DNA of 64,000 nt from Pseudomonadota bacterium (GTDB taxonomy: Bacteria > Pseudomonadota > Gammaproteobacteria > Pseudomonadales > Azotimanducaceae), in assembly GCA_022571415.1 (NCBI GenBank), contig JACZXW010000002.1, positions 1 to 64,000 on the forward strand. The letters are read 5' to 3'. The notes beneath the pieces were generated by a model that saw only the letters and a list, made by a program, of their open reading frames with translations, had not been told where the DNA came from and searched no databases. This document shows, piece after piece, positions 44,040 to 53,951 of this stretch. Numbering within the stretch: the first letter of the stretch is position 1; each line of letters starts with the position of its first letter. Position numbers and translations under genes: made by a program.

Positions 44040-45227
44040 ATGAATATAGTCGACCGTTGGTTGCTGCCTGACGGTGTTGAAGATATCTTGCCAGCCCAAG
44101 CGCAGGAATTGGAGTCAATCCGCAGGCGCTTGCTTGATCTTTATGCATCATGGGGCTACGAGTATGTGATTCCGCCAATGGTGGAATTCCTGGAATCCTT
44201 GCTGACGGGTACCGGTCATGACCTCGATCTGAAAACATTCAAGGTGACTGATCTCGTATCCGGTCGGACCATGGGCATACGCGCCGACATGACGCCCCAG
44301 GTGGCGAGGATTGATGCCCATAGTCTCAATCGCACCGGTCCGGTTCGGCTCTGTTACGCCGGGACGGTCCTGCACAGCCAGGCCGATAATATGTTGGCCT
44401 CAAGAACGCCCATCAAGGTTGGCGCAGAGCTTTTTGGCGATTCAGACCGCGAGGGTGATCTCGAGATTGTCAGTCTCATGATCGAATCCCTGAAAGTACT
44501 CGGGATGGATGCCGTCCATGTGGAGTTGGGAGATGTCTCAATTTATCGACAGCTGGTTGAGGCAGCAGGTCTCGAGGAAAGTGCAACCGAGGAGATGTTT
44601 TCTCTTGTGCAGCGAAAATCGTTTGCCGAACTCGCCAGGCTGGTTGAAAAACTCGCAATCGATCCCCAGATGGGGGACCTCCTGCAACAGCTGCCGTCTC
44701 TGTGTGGAGATCGCACCCTACTCGCGCGGAGCAAGGAAATATTCGTGGCATATCCCGTTATCCTGGACCGCCTGGAAAATCTGGAATGGATCACTCAAGG
44801 TGTGTGCGAGCGATTTGCCAATGTCGAAATCTACTACGACTTAAGCGAACTTCGCGGTTACAACTACCACACGGGTATAGTATTTGCCGCATACTCTGGA
44901 CGATCGGGTCAGGCCGTTGCCATGGGCGGCCGGTATGATCATATCGGAGAGGTATTTGGCAGACGCCGGGGGGCGACTGGATTTGATGTCCACTTGAAAG
45001 GGTTGTCGGGGAAGGTCACTTGTTTAGTAGACAAGAAGCAAATAGTTCTTGCGACGGAATCAGTCGGGGCGACTGCGGGATCCCGCTGGCAAAAGATACA
45101 GGCTTTGCGTGAAGAAGGATTTATCGTGATTGAATCCGGGGAACCAGCGTCAAATTTTGACTTTGAACTGACTGATGAAGCGGGTGAATGGCAGTTGAGG
45201 CCGCTTTCACATACCAGGAAAAGCTAA
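44040..45227 (+). CDS. hisZ: ATP phosphoribosyltransferase regulatory subunit HisZ
   Basis: Protein of 395 aa. Paralogue of histidyl-tRNA synthetase without the anticodon domain; partner and regulator of the short HisG at the first step of histidine synthesis. LLPDGVEDILPAQAQELESIRRRLLDLYASWGYEYV and IRADMTPQVARIDAH are diagnostic. hisG is not in the window; hisZ upstream of purA is the Pseudomonas arrangement. Confidence 0.95.
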   Translation: MNIVDRWLLPDGVEDILPAQAQELESIRRRLLDLYASWGYEYVIPPMVEFLESLLTGTGHDLDLKTFKVTDLVSGRTMGIRADMTPQVARIDAHSLNRTGPVRLCYAGTVLHSQADNMLASRTPIKVGAELFGDSDREGDLEIVSLMIESLKVLGMDAVHVELGDVSIYRQLVEAAGLEESATEEMFSLVQRKSFAELARLVEKLAIDPQMGDLLQQLPSLCGDRTLLARSKEIFVAYPVILDRLENLEWITQGVCERFANVEIYYDLSELRGYNYHTGIVFAAYSGRSGQAVAMGGRYDHIGEVFGRRRGATGFDVHLKGLSGKVTCLVDKKQIVLATESVGATAGSRWQKIQALREEGFIVIESGEPASNFDFELTDEAGEWQLRPLSHTRKS

Positions 45228-46493
<1,266 letters not shown>

Positions 46494-46764
46494 GGAGCGC
46501 CCGATTCGGGTCGATATGCCACACCATTATTCCCGCCATCATCGCTTCAGAGCCCTACTCAAAAATCTGTGTGTTTGCTTCATACTTCGTATGATTTGAT
46601 TATTTTTGTGGCTTTGGGTAGTAAGATTGACCTGCCTTTTGCGATTTTCAGCGAAGCTGAAAATGCTGTCGGGGTTGAGGTTTTGCTCGGCGAAACTTGT
46701 CTCTCGCAATTTTCTGCTCCGCAGAAAATGCTGCCGACGGTCGTGTTTGGCCAAGCCACGAACC
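46494..46764. other. intergenic region between purA and tRNA-Leu, with hairpin repeats
   Basis: No gene seen. It holds three triloop hairpins, 46580-46594 (TCATAC-TTC-GTATGA), 46644-46664 and 46709-46729. The last two are copies of one element and lie downstream of tRNA-Leu on the minus strand. A weak inverted repeat follows the purA stop near 46505. Confidence 0.6.
46641..46739. repeat. two direct copies of a hairpin element
   Basis: Copy 1 at 46641-46674 and copy 2 at 46706-46739, 65 bp apart. Each is GC(G/A)ATTTTC-N-GC-NNN-GC-N'-GAAAATGCTG(T/C)CG. Stems are ATTTTCAGC/GCTGAAAAT and ATTTTCTGC/GCAGAAAAT, so the variable pair is A-T in one and T-A in the other. Loops differ (GAA, TCC). Confidence 0.75.
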
Positions 46765-46851
46765 TGGTACCGAGGAGAGGACTTGAACCTCCACGGGGTT
46801 GCCCCCACTAGCACCTGAAGCTAGCGTGTCTACCAATTTCACCACCTCGGC
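46765..46851 (-). tRNA. tRNA-Leu (CAG anticodon)
   Basis: 87 nt including the encoded CCA. Acceptor GCCGAGG pairs with CCTCGGT plus A-CCA; D-arm GGTGAAATTGGTAGACAC; anticodon loop TTCAGGT in stem GCTAG/CTAGT, anticodon CAG; long variable arm TGGGGGCAACCCCG (class II, as expected for Leu); T-arm GGTTCAAGTCC. It reads CUG. Same location as the tRNA-Leu between purA and rnr in Pseudomonas (memory), but on the opposite strand to both genes here. Confidence 0.95.
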
Positions 46852-46864
46852 AAGAGGACGCGGA

Positions 46865-46893
46865 AGGTTACTAGGGAGGCTCCGTTCTGTCAA
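46865..46893 (-). promoter_or_regulatory. sigma-70 promoter of tRNA-Leu
   Basis: Minus strand: perfect -35 TTGACA (46888-46893), 17-bp spacer, -10 TAACCT (46865-46870), then a GC-rich discriminator (TCCGCGTC) as seen at stringently controlled stable-RNA promoters. The tRNA begins 13 bases after the -10. Confidence 0.7.
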
Positions 46894-46943
46894 TTAGGAG
46901 GTTCAATGGGCAAGCCGGTAGAGGACAGTAAGCCAAGGGCGTG

Positions 46944-46971
46944 TTCATCAAGGCAATGTTGAGGTTACAAT
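46944..46971 (+). promoter_or_regulatory. rnr: candidate promoter of rnr
   Basis: TTCATC (46944-46949), 16-bp spacer, TACAAT (46966-46971), about 27 bases before the TTG start of rnr. The -35 is weak. Confidence 0.4.
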
Positions 46972-46998
46972 TTACTGCATGGCTCAGAAGGTAATGAA

Positions 46999-49314
46999 TT
47001 GAGGAAAGACCCACATCAGAAACGTGAAGCGGCAAGGTATGAAAACCCGATTGCAAGTCGCAAACACATCCTGTCGACTATGGCGGATATCGATGCGCCG
47101 GTCGCTTTCAAGCGCCTCGCAAAGGAATTGGGGCTTGAAGAAAGGGGGCAGCGTGAAGCATTGAAAAACCGGTTGAGGGCGATGGTACGCGACGGTCAAT
47201 TAGTGGTGGATCGACGCAATGTCTATGCCATTGCCAGCCGGATGGAACTGGTTACCGGAAAGGTCCTGGCCCATGCGGACGGATTTGGTTTTCTCTCCAG
47301 TGAATCCAGGGAAGAAGATATCTTTCTCTCGAACCGCCAGATGCGGGCTGTGTTTCACGGAGATATTGCCCAGGTGAGGATTCTCGGCAGGGACCGGCGG
47401 GGCCGAAGTGAAGGTGAAATTGTTGAAGTCCTTGAACGAAATACACAACAGGTCGTGGCACGTCTCTACTATGAGGGCGAACTCAACCTGCTGGAGTCTT
47501 TAAACAGTCGGATTGTCCATGAAATCCTGGTGCAGCATCTCGACAGAAATAAAAGCAAGGCAGGGCAAATAGTCGTCGCGCAAATCATAGAGCAACCATC
47601 CCTTCATGGTATCCCCACGGCTGAAGTCATCGAAACCCTCGGCGATCACCTGACGCCCGATATGGAAGTCGAGGTAGCGTTACGCAATCATGACATTCCA
47701 TTTACCTTTGAAGATGAGGTCCTTGCGCAGGTTGACCTGATGCCCATCGAGGTGGCGGAGGAGGATAAGAGAAACAGGAAGGATCTCCGGGCCTTACCCT
47801 TCGTCACCATTGATGGCGAGGATGCCCGGGATTTTGACGATGCAGTCTACTGTGAGAGTAGGACACGTGGTGGTTGGCGCCTGTTTGTCGCTATTGCTGA
47901 TGTGGCTCACTATGTAGAAGCTGGTTCTCCTCTTGATAATTCTGCCTTTGGCCGGGGGACTTCAGTATATTTTCCGCAGTACGTCGTCCCCATGTTGCCG
48001 GAGAAGCTGAGTAATGGACTTTGTTCACTGAAGCCCGGGGTTGATCGTCTGGTGCTTGTTTGTGAGATGACGATTTCCGTCAAAGGACGGGTCAGCGGTT
48101 TACAGTTTTATGAAGGCGTGATCCGTTCACATGGGAGGCTAACCTATGAAGAGGTAACGTCTATATTAAGGGGAGACGACAAGGTTCGAGGTCAATACCG
48201 GAATCTGTGTGATCATATTGACGAACTGAACAATCTCTATCTGGTGCTGCAAAAGAGACGGAGTGAGCGGGGTGCCCTGGACTTTGATTCAAGGGAGCTG
48301 GGATTCGAGTTCGATGCTGACGGCAGAGTGACGGTTATTGCACCCAGGGTCCGCAATGACGCGCACCGGCTGATAGAAGAGTGCATGTTGTGTGCGAATG
48401 TATGTGCCGCCAGATTTATCGATAAACACGGGAAGCCAGGGCTGTATAGGGTGCACGAGCCGCCTGAAGAAGAAAAAGTGGAAGGTCTTGCTCAATTCCT
48501 CTCACATCTGGGTATTTCGTTCAGCGGCCAGGACAGAATTTCTGCAGAAGACTATTCCGTTGTGCTTGATCAATTGAGAAAAAGAAAGAATGGTCACGTA
48601 TTGCAGATGGCGTTGCTCCGTTCTCTAAACCAGGCGGTTTATCAGGTCGAAAACAAGGGTCACTTTGGGCTGAATTATCCTGAGTATGCGCATTTTACTT
48701 CTCCCATTCGACGGTTTCCTGACCTGATGATGCATCGCCTTATAAAATCGGTGATTCACAGTAAAAATGAAAGTCGAATGGTGAAGCGCTTTGGCCGGGT
48801 CAAAGGGAATCCCTGGTACCCTTATAACCTGGAAGACGTTTTGAAGTGTGGTGAAAGATCAAGCTTCACCGAACGTCGTGCCGAAACGGCAGTGTATGAC
48901 GTGCTCGACTGGATGAAATGTGACTACATCAGCGATCATGTAGGTGATACTTGCGCTGGAGTGATAACCGGGGTCACAAAATTCGGCCTATTTGTGGAAC
49001 TTGATGATGTATTTGTTGAAGGCCTTGTTCACATCAGCACCCTTGCTGGCGATTACTTTCACTATGATCAGGCGAGCATGAGTCTGACAGGCGGCAGAAC
49101 CGGGACCAGCTATTCGTTGGGTGACGTTGTCAGTGTGCAGGTCGTCAGGGTGGATGTAGATGAGAGAAAAGTGGATTTTGAATTGGTCGCTCATTCTCCA
49201 CTGCGCAGTCGTCGTCCAGGTGCAAGGGACAAACGCGCTGGTAAAAAAGGGAAATCGCATCGAAGAGACGCTTTACAGAGCCAGAACCGGCAAAAGAAGC
49301 GAAGACGACGATAG
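46999..49314 (+). CDS. rnr: ribonuclease R
   Basis: Protein of 771 aa (E. coli 813). 3'-5' exoribonuclease of the RNB family that degrades structured RNA. Start TTG at 46999 with AGAAGG seven bases upstream. N-terminal winged-helix and cold-shock domains, RNB core around 270 (VTIDGEDARDFDDAVY with the metal-binding Asp residues), S1 domain about 650-735 (GVITGVTKFGLFVELDD), then a basic tail (RRPGARDKRAGKKGKSHRRD). Its stop abuts the ATG of rlmB. Confidence 0.97.
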   Translation: MRKDPHQKREAARYENPIASRKHILSTMADIDAPVAFKRLAKELGLEERGQREALKNRLRAMVRDGQLVVDRRNVYAIASRMELVTGKVLAHADGFGFLSSESREEDIFLSNRQMRAVFHGDIAQVRILGRDRRGRSEGEIVEVLERNTQQVVARLYYEGELNLLESLNSRIVHEILVQHLDRNKSKAGQIVVAQIIEQPSLHGIPTAEVIETLGDHLTPDMEVEVALRNHDIPFTFEDEVLAQVDLMPIEVAEEDKRNRKDLRALPFVTIDGEDARDFDDAVYCESRTRGGWRLFVAIADVAHYVEAGSPLDNSAFGRGTSVYFPQYVVPMLPEKLSNGLCSLKPGVDRLVLVCEMTISVKGRVSGLQFYEGVIRSHGRLTYEEVTSILRGDDKVRGQYRNLCDHIDELNNLYLVLQKRRSERGALDFDSRELGFEFDADGRVTVIAPRVRNDAHRLIEECMLCANVCAARFIDKHGKPGLYRVHEPPEEEKVEGLAQFLSHLGISFSGQDRISAEDYSVVLDQLRKRKNGHVLQMALLRSLNQAVYQVENKGHFGLNYPEYAHFTSPIRRFPDLMMHRLIKSVIHSKNESRMVKRFGRVKGNPWYPYNLEDVLKCGERSSFTERRAETAVYDVLDWMKCDYISDHVGDTCAGVITGVTKFGLFVELDDVFVEGLVHISTLAGDYFHYDQASMSLTGGRTGTSYSLGDVVSVQVVRVDVDERKVDFELVAHSPLRSRRPGARDKRAGKKGKSHRRDALQSQNRQKKRRRR

Positions 49315-50055
49315 ATGGCAGACAGCAGACGAGTTTATGGTATCCACGCGGTAGAGCATTGTTTACGTTCTGCATCGCCCGAGTGTATGTTCATCAGGCA
49401 GGGCAGAGACACGGAGCGCTTGAAAGCGCTTCTTGAACTGGCCAGACAAGTGGGTTGCCCCATTGAACGGGTCTCCAGGGAAAGGCTGTCTGAACTGGCC
49501 GAAGGCCAGAAATCTCATCAAGGCGTGGTATTGGTAGTGGCACCAGGCCTGGAGCCGCAAGTCAGTGTTGAACAGCTGCTGCAGAAATCAAAAAACAAAA
49601 GGTTGTTCCTCATGCTTGATGGCGTAACTGATCCGGGTAATCTGGGCGCTTGTTTGCGTAGCGCCGCGACTTTAGGGGTTGATGCAGTGATCGCACCCAA
49701 AGATGCCAGTGCGCCCCTCAATGCCGATGCGATAAAGAGATCGAGCGGCGGTGCAGATCAGGTGCCCTATATTCAGGTAGTTAATCTGGCCAGGTGTATG
49801 AAGCAGCTCCAGTCCGCGGGGGTCTGGATAGTCGGCACGGTGCTGGAAGCAAAGCAATCGATATCAGACATTGACCTTAATGACCACATTGCGATTGTAA
49901 TGGGTTCAGAGGGTAAGGGGTTGCGGGACAAAACACGACAATATTGTGATTTTCTTGCCAGGATTCCTATGGTCAATGATAGGTTGGGATTCAACGTCAG
50001 CGTTGCTGCGGGCATCTGTTTGTACGAGGTGAACAGGCAACGCCAGAATTCATAG
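49315..50055 (+). CDS. rlmB: 23S rRNA (guanosine-2'-O-)-methyltransferase RlmB
   Basis: Protein of 246 aa (E. coli 243). SpoU/TrmH-type knotted methyltransferase; modifies G2251. Motif 1 GNLGACLRSAATLGVDAV, motif 2 IVMGSEGKGL, motif 3 IPMVNDRLGFNVSVAAGICLYE. Starts directly after the rnr stop. Confidence 0.96.
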   Translation: MADSRRVYGIHAVEHCLRSASPECMFIRQGRDTERLKALLELARQVGCPIERVSRERLSELAEGQKSHQGVVLVVAPGLEPQVSVEQLLQKSKNKRLFLMLDGVTDPGNLGACLRSAATLGVDAVIAPKDASAPLNADAIKRSSGGADQVPYIQVVNLARCMKQLQSAGVWIVGTVLEAKQSISDIDLNDHIAIVMGSEGKGLRDKTRQYCDFLARIPMVNDRLGFNVSVAAGICLYEVNRQRQNS

Positions 50056-50066
50056 TTTCCCTGGGG

Positions 50067-50095
50067 TTGCATACTTCCCCTGGTTTGCCTACAAT
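50067..50095 (+). promoter_or_regulatory. rpsF: sigma-70 promoter of the rpsF operon
   Basis: -35 TTGCAT at 50067-50072, 17-bp spacer, -10 TACAAT at 50090-50095; start expected near 50102, 64 bases before rpsF. Confidence 0.55.
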
Positions 50096-50120
50096 CCGCC
50101 ACCCAAATTCTCCTTGCTTC

Positions 50121-50140
50121 ACCGGACCATAGGATCCGGG
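50121..50140 (+). promoter_or_regulatory. rpsF leader hairpin, possible S6:S18 autoregulatory site
   Basis: 5-bp stem CCGGA...TCCGG with an 8-base loop, preceded by A (ACCGG). S6:S18 binding motifs in rpsF leaders are known from many bacteria and contain CCG and ACCG elements, but I cannot confirm the full consensus. Confidence 0.3.
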
Positions 50141-50165
50141 AGGCATTAACCCGAAAGGAGCCGCA

Positions 50166-50705
50166 ATGAGGCATTACGAAATAGTGTTTCTGGTACATCC
50201 TGATCAGAGTGAGCAGGTACCAGGAATGATTGAGCGATATTCAAACCTGATTACTAAAGGTGGAGGGAATATCCACCGCGTAGAAGATTGGGGCCGAAGG
50301 CAACTCGCTTATCCCATTAATAAAATCCACAAGGCACACTACATTTTGCTGAATATCGAATGCAGCAAAGAGGTGCTGGAAGAAATCAATACTGCTTTCC
50401 GCTTCAATGATGCAGTTTTGCGCAATCTGGTGATGAGCCGCAAGAGTGCCGACACCGACGAATCCCCGATCATGAAGATCGAAAAAGAAGCACGGGAGAA
50501 GAAAGGCAGAGATGATTCGCCCCGTACTCAAAGCAGGAATTCGAGCCCCGAAGCCCCGACAGCGCAAGAGAAAGAAGCAGATGCCGGGAAGGCAGAAGCT
50601 GACGAGGTGAAGGAAGAAGAGGTCACGCAAACAGCTGAGGCGATTGAGGAAGAAAGCGCGCAGACAGATGCGAAGGAAGATGAGAAAACGGAAACGGAGG
50701 TATAA
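50166..50705 (+). CDS. rpsF: 30S ribosomal protein S6 with long acidic tail
   Basis: Protein of 179 aa; typical S6 is 100-135. Residues 1-93 are canonical S6 ([43 protein letters not shown]). Residues 94-179 form a low-complexity tail rich in Glu, Asp, Lys, Ala, Ser and Thr, strongly acidic from about residue 128 on. The S6-S18-DUF2232-L9 operon follows. Confidence 0.97.
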   Translation: MRHYEIVFLVHPDQSEQVPGMIERYSNLITKGGGNIHRVEDWGRRQLAYPINKIHKAHYILLNIECSKEVLEEINTAFRFNDAVLRNLVMSRKSADTDESPIMKIEKEAREKKGRDDSPRTQSRNSSPEAPTAQEKEADAGKAEADEVKEEEVTQTAEAIEEESAQTDAKEDEKTETEV

Positions 50706-50708
50706 GCC

Positions 50709-50936
50709 ATGTCCCGATTTTATCGAAGAAGAAAATACTGCCGTTTTACCGCTGAAGGTGTCAAGGAAATCGACTACAAAGACCTTGAAACGCTCAAGGC
50801 CTATATATCTGAAACCGGGAAGATTGTACCCAGCAGGATTACCGGAACCAAGGCGAAGTATCAGCGTCAGTTGGCCAAGGCGATAAAGCGAGCCAGATAC
50901 CTGGCGCTGATTCCCTACACCGACGCTCACAAATAG
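50709..50936 (+). CDS. rpsR: 30S ribosomal protein S18
   Basis: Protein of 75 aa, same length as E. coli. [10 protein letters not shown] at the start and [33 protein letters not shown] are the S18 signature. Binds S6; three bp after rpsF. Confidence 0.99.
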   Translation: MSRFYRRRKYCRFTAEGVKEIDYKDLETLKAYISETGKIVPSRITGTKAKYQRQLAKAIKRARYLALIPYTDAHK

Positions 50937-50965
50937 ATTCCGCGCTGAGCGGTTCTTATTAAAGC

Positions 50966-51823
50966 ATGCGAGCCATAGCAGAGTTCGTTATGCGTGGCAG
51001 ACCCCACGCAGTGGGCGCCACGCTCATCAGTACCTCGCTACCGTTGTTGAACTGGCTGGGTAGCGCCATTGTAGGTCTGGTCATTTTGAGGAAGGGTCCC
51101 GTCGAAGGACTGATGGTGCTCATGTGGGCGCTAATGCCTTTAGGCATTACGCTCTACCTCATAGGAGATCCGAGTTCGGTGATCGCTCTGCTGGGGACAG
51201 CCATTCTCGCCTATGTATTGCGGGTCACTGTTTCATGGGAGATAACGCTTGCGATAGCCGTGCTGGTGTCGGCGTTTGGCAGTCTGGTCTTTGAGCTGAC
51301 TGCGACTGACGTGCTGGCGGTGATCGTGGAATGGTATATGGAGTACATGCGCCAGCTGGCAGGGCAATTGCAGCAGACGGGTGAGCTTTCTGTCGCGGAG
51401 GCAAAAAATAGCATTTTAGGGTTTTTTGCAATAGGTCAGGCATACGCTATGTTGGCGTTTTTAGTTCTGGCTAGGTGGTGGCAAAGTGAGCTCTACAATC
51501 CGGGCGCTTTTGGGAAGGAATTCCACCAGATACGAATATCCCCTGTGTTGAGCACTACACTGGTCGTCATGATGCTGTTTTGCTTTGTGTTTAGTGAGCA
51601 GTTAGGTCGCTGGATTCCGCTATTAACCGTGCCACTGATAGTGTCTGCGTTAGCTTTTGTTCACTGGGTCATGGGGACCAGAAAGTTGTCCGGCAACTGG
51701 GTATTTGGTTTCTACCTGTTATTGCTGCTTTTGTTTCAGGTGGTGTATCCGCTGTTGGCATCTCTGGCGCTGGTGGATAGTTGGTTTAATTTAAGAACTC
51801 GAATTCAATCGAAAGAGGTTTAA
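50966..51823 (+). CDS. DUF2232 integral membrane protein
   Basis: Protein of 285 aa with about seven to eight hydrophobic helices across its length (for example [44 protein letters not shown]). The DUF2232 gene between rpsR and rplI is a constant feature of Pseudomonas-like genomes. Function unknown; inner membrane. Confidence 0.88.
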   Translation: MRAIAEFVMRGRPHAVGATLISTSLPLLNWLGSAIVGLVILRKGPVEGLMVLMWALMPLGITLYLIGDPSSVIALLGTAILAYVLRVTVSWEITLAIAVLVSAFGSLVFELTATDVLAVIVEWYMEYMRQLAGQLQQTGELSVAEAKNSILGFFAIGQAYAMLAFLVLARWWQSELYNPGAFGKEFHQIRISPVLSTTLVVMMLFCFVFSEQLGRWIPLLTVPLIVSALAFVHWVMGTRKLSGNWVFGFYLLLLLLFQVVYPLLASLALVDSWFNLRTRIQSKEV

Positions 51824-51828
51824 GGAAA

Positions 51829-52284
51829 ATGGAAGTAATTCTGCTCGAAAATATCTCCAAGCTGGGAGACTTGGGGGACAAAGTTTCCGTAAAGTCCGGC
51901 TATGGAAGGAACTATCTGATCCCGCAGCACAAGGCCGTTCCAGCCACCCGAGAGAATGTCGAGGCCTTCGAAGCGCGCAAGGCAGAGCTCCAACACCAGG
52001 CGGAAGACAAGCTGGCGCTCGCCTCGGACCGGGCTGAGAAGATTGGTGCGTTGAGTCTTTCACTCACCTCAAAGGCGGGTGAGGAAGGCAAGTTGTTCGG
52101 CTCCGTCACGGTTCGCGATATTGCCGAAGCTGCGGCGTCCGCGGGCGTTGAAATTGAAAAGAGTGAAGTTCGGTTGCCCAAGGGTCCGCTGCGTGAACTG
52201 GGCGATTACGAGGTCGAAGTGCATCTGCATAGTGAAGTCAATGTCGTGCTAAAAGTTTCAGTCGTCCCAGAGGAAGAGGCCTAG
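51829..52284 (+). CDS. rplI: 50S ribosomal protein L9
   Basis: Protein of 151 aa (E. coli 149). [32 protein letters not shown] is the N-terminal L9 domain; a long helix and C-terminal domain follow. Last ribosomal gene of the operon. Confidence 0.99.
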   Translation: MEVILLENISKLGDLGDKVSVKSGYGRNYLIPQHKAVPATRENVEAFEARKAELQHQAEDKLALASDRAEKIGALSLSLTSKAGEEGKLFGSVTVRDIAEAAASAGVEIEKSEVRLPKGPLRELGDYEVEVHLHSEVNVVLKVSVVPEEEA

Positions 52285-52302
52285 TCGTTTCAAAGGCCCG
52301 CC

Positions 52303-52361
52303 GGCTGTTTTTTAAGGACTCGCTCAGGGCTGTTTTTAAAGAGCCGCTCAGGGCTGTTGCT
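52303..52361 (+). repeat. short tandem repeat after rplI
   Basis: Two imperfect copies plus part of a third of a 24-25 bp unit, GGCTGTTTTT(T/A)AAGGA(C)TCGCTCAG-like: 52303-52327, 52328-52351, then GGCTGTTGCTTG. Lies in the 206-bp rplI-dnaB gap. It does not make a strong terminator. Confidence 0.65.
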
Positions 52362-52490
52362 TGAATGAAGTCGATAATTGGATATTGATCGAAGCTTGAG
52401 TAATTTCTTGGGTTAATTAACCGGCATCCATTTTCATCCTTGCCGCATTGCTTTACTCTAGTCATCCCCGGGGAAACCTACGAGTAATTT

Positions 52491-53864
52491 TTGGCAACTG
52501 CTCCCGACGATACCACTGCAACATTATTAAAAGTTCCTCCCCACTCCATTGAGGCGGAACGCTCGGTTCTGGGCGGCTTAATGTTGGATGACGATGCCTG
52601 GGACACCATCGCTGGCAGACTTGTCGCTGAAGATTTTTATCGCGGTGATCACCGTACGATATACCGCTGCATGTATCAGCTTGTCGAGCAGAACAATCCG
52701 CTGGATATCATTACTATTTCCGAGTCTCTGGAAGAGGTCAACGAGTTGGAAAACGTCGGCGGACTAGCCTACATTTCTGAGCTTGCTGACGGCACACCAA
52801 CAGCTTCGAACATCAAGGCCTACGCTGACATCGTGCAGGAGCGGGCTACAGTACGCAAATTGATTGCGGCGGCTCACGACATTGCAGATAGTGGCTTCAA
52901 CCCACAGGGGCGGGACAGTGCCACCTTAATCGATCAGGCAGAATCCAGGGTATTTAAAATAGGCGATGAACGCCCCAACCGGGGTGGTCCTCAGTCAATT
53001 CGCCCATTACTGGCCAAGGCCGTAGAAAGGATAGATGAACTTTTTCAGACTAAAGGTGCATTAACCGGCGTTAGCACCGGGTTTCGTGATATTGATGACA
53101 TCACCTCGGGGCTACAGGCTTCCGACCTCGTGATCGTCGCAGGTCGACCATCTATGGGTAAAACTTCGTTTATGATGAACATGGCGGAGAGTGCTGTGAT
53201 TTCAGAAGGCAAGCCGGTGCTGATATTTAGCCTGGAGATGCCGGCCGATTCTCTTATCCTGAGAATGCTGTCATCACTTGGACGAATTGATCAGAGCAAA
53301 ATACGCAGCGGGCAGCTGAGTGATGATGATTGGCCGCGTTTAACCTCTGCGGTTACCTTGCTCAACGACAAGCCACTGTTTGTTGATGACACTGCGGCGC
53401 TCACTCCTAATGAGATTCGCTCCAGGGCTCGCCGGGTTGCCAGGGAATTTGGTCCGCTCGGGATGATCGTGGTGGACTATATACAACTAATGCAGGTGTC
53501 CGGAACCCCAGAAAACAGGGCGGGTGAAATATCGGAAATTTCAAGATCATTGAAAGCGATTGCCAAGGAGTTTAATTGTCCACTGGTGGCAGGTTCGCAG
53601 CTTAACCGGAGTCTTGAACAGCGCCCGGACAAACGCCCGATCATGTCTGATCTGCGTGAATCCGGTGCGATTGAACAAGATGCGGATGTGATAATGGCTA
53701 TCTACCGGGATGAGGTGTATCACGAGGAGGCCGAGAAAGGCGTGGCCGAGATTATTATCCTGAAACAGCGGAACGGACCGATTGGCAAGAAGCGGCTCAC
53801 TTTTGAAGGGCGGTACACAAAGTTCGAGGACCGGGAAGCCCAGAACTACGATGGCGAATTTTAG
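52491..53864 (+). CDS. dnaB: replicative DNA helicase DnaB
   Basis: Protein of 457 aa (E. coli 471). Start TTG at 52491: TAA lies in frame two codons upstream and the conserved PPHSIEAERSVLGGLML block begins at residue 16, so no later start fits. N-terminal primase-binding domain, linker, RecA-like ATPase with GRPSMGKTSFMMN (Walker A) and LGMIVVDYIQLM (Walker B). Loaded at oriC by DnaC or an equivalent loader. Confidence 0.97.
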   Translation: MATAPDDTTATLLKVPPHSIEAERSVLGGLMLDDDAWDTIAGRLVAEDFYRGDHRTIYRCMYQLVEQNNPLDIITISESLEEVNELENVGGLAYISELADGTPTASNIKAYADIVQERATVRKLIAAAHDIADSGFNPQGRDSATLIDQAESRVFKIGDERPNRGGPQSIRPLLAKAVERIDELFQTKGALTGVSTGFRDIDDITSGLQASDLVIVAGRPSMGKTSFMMNMAESAVISEGKPVLIFSLEMPADSLILRMLSSLGRIDQSKIRSGQLSDDDWPRLTSAVTLLNDKPLFVDDTAALTPNEIRSRARRVAREFGPLGMIVVDYIQLMQVSGTPENRAGEISEISRSLKAIAKEFNCPLVAGSQLNRSLEQRPDKRPIMSDLRESGAIEQDADVIMAIYRDEVYHEEAEKGVAEIIILKQRNGPIGKKRLTFEGRYTKFEDREAQNYDGEF

Positions 53865-53951
53865 CAGTACACTGAGAAGCAACCCGGTGTCTTATCGGAG
53901 ACCCCCTGTGCCTCCTGGGACTTTATTTCGTCACGAAGCGGTCGGCGTCGG

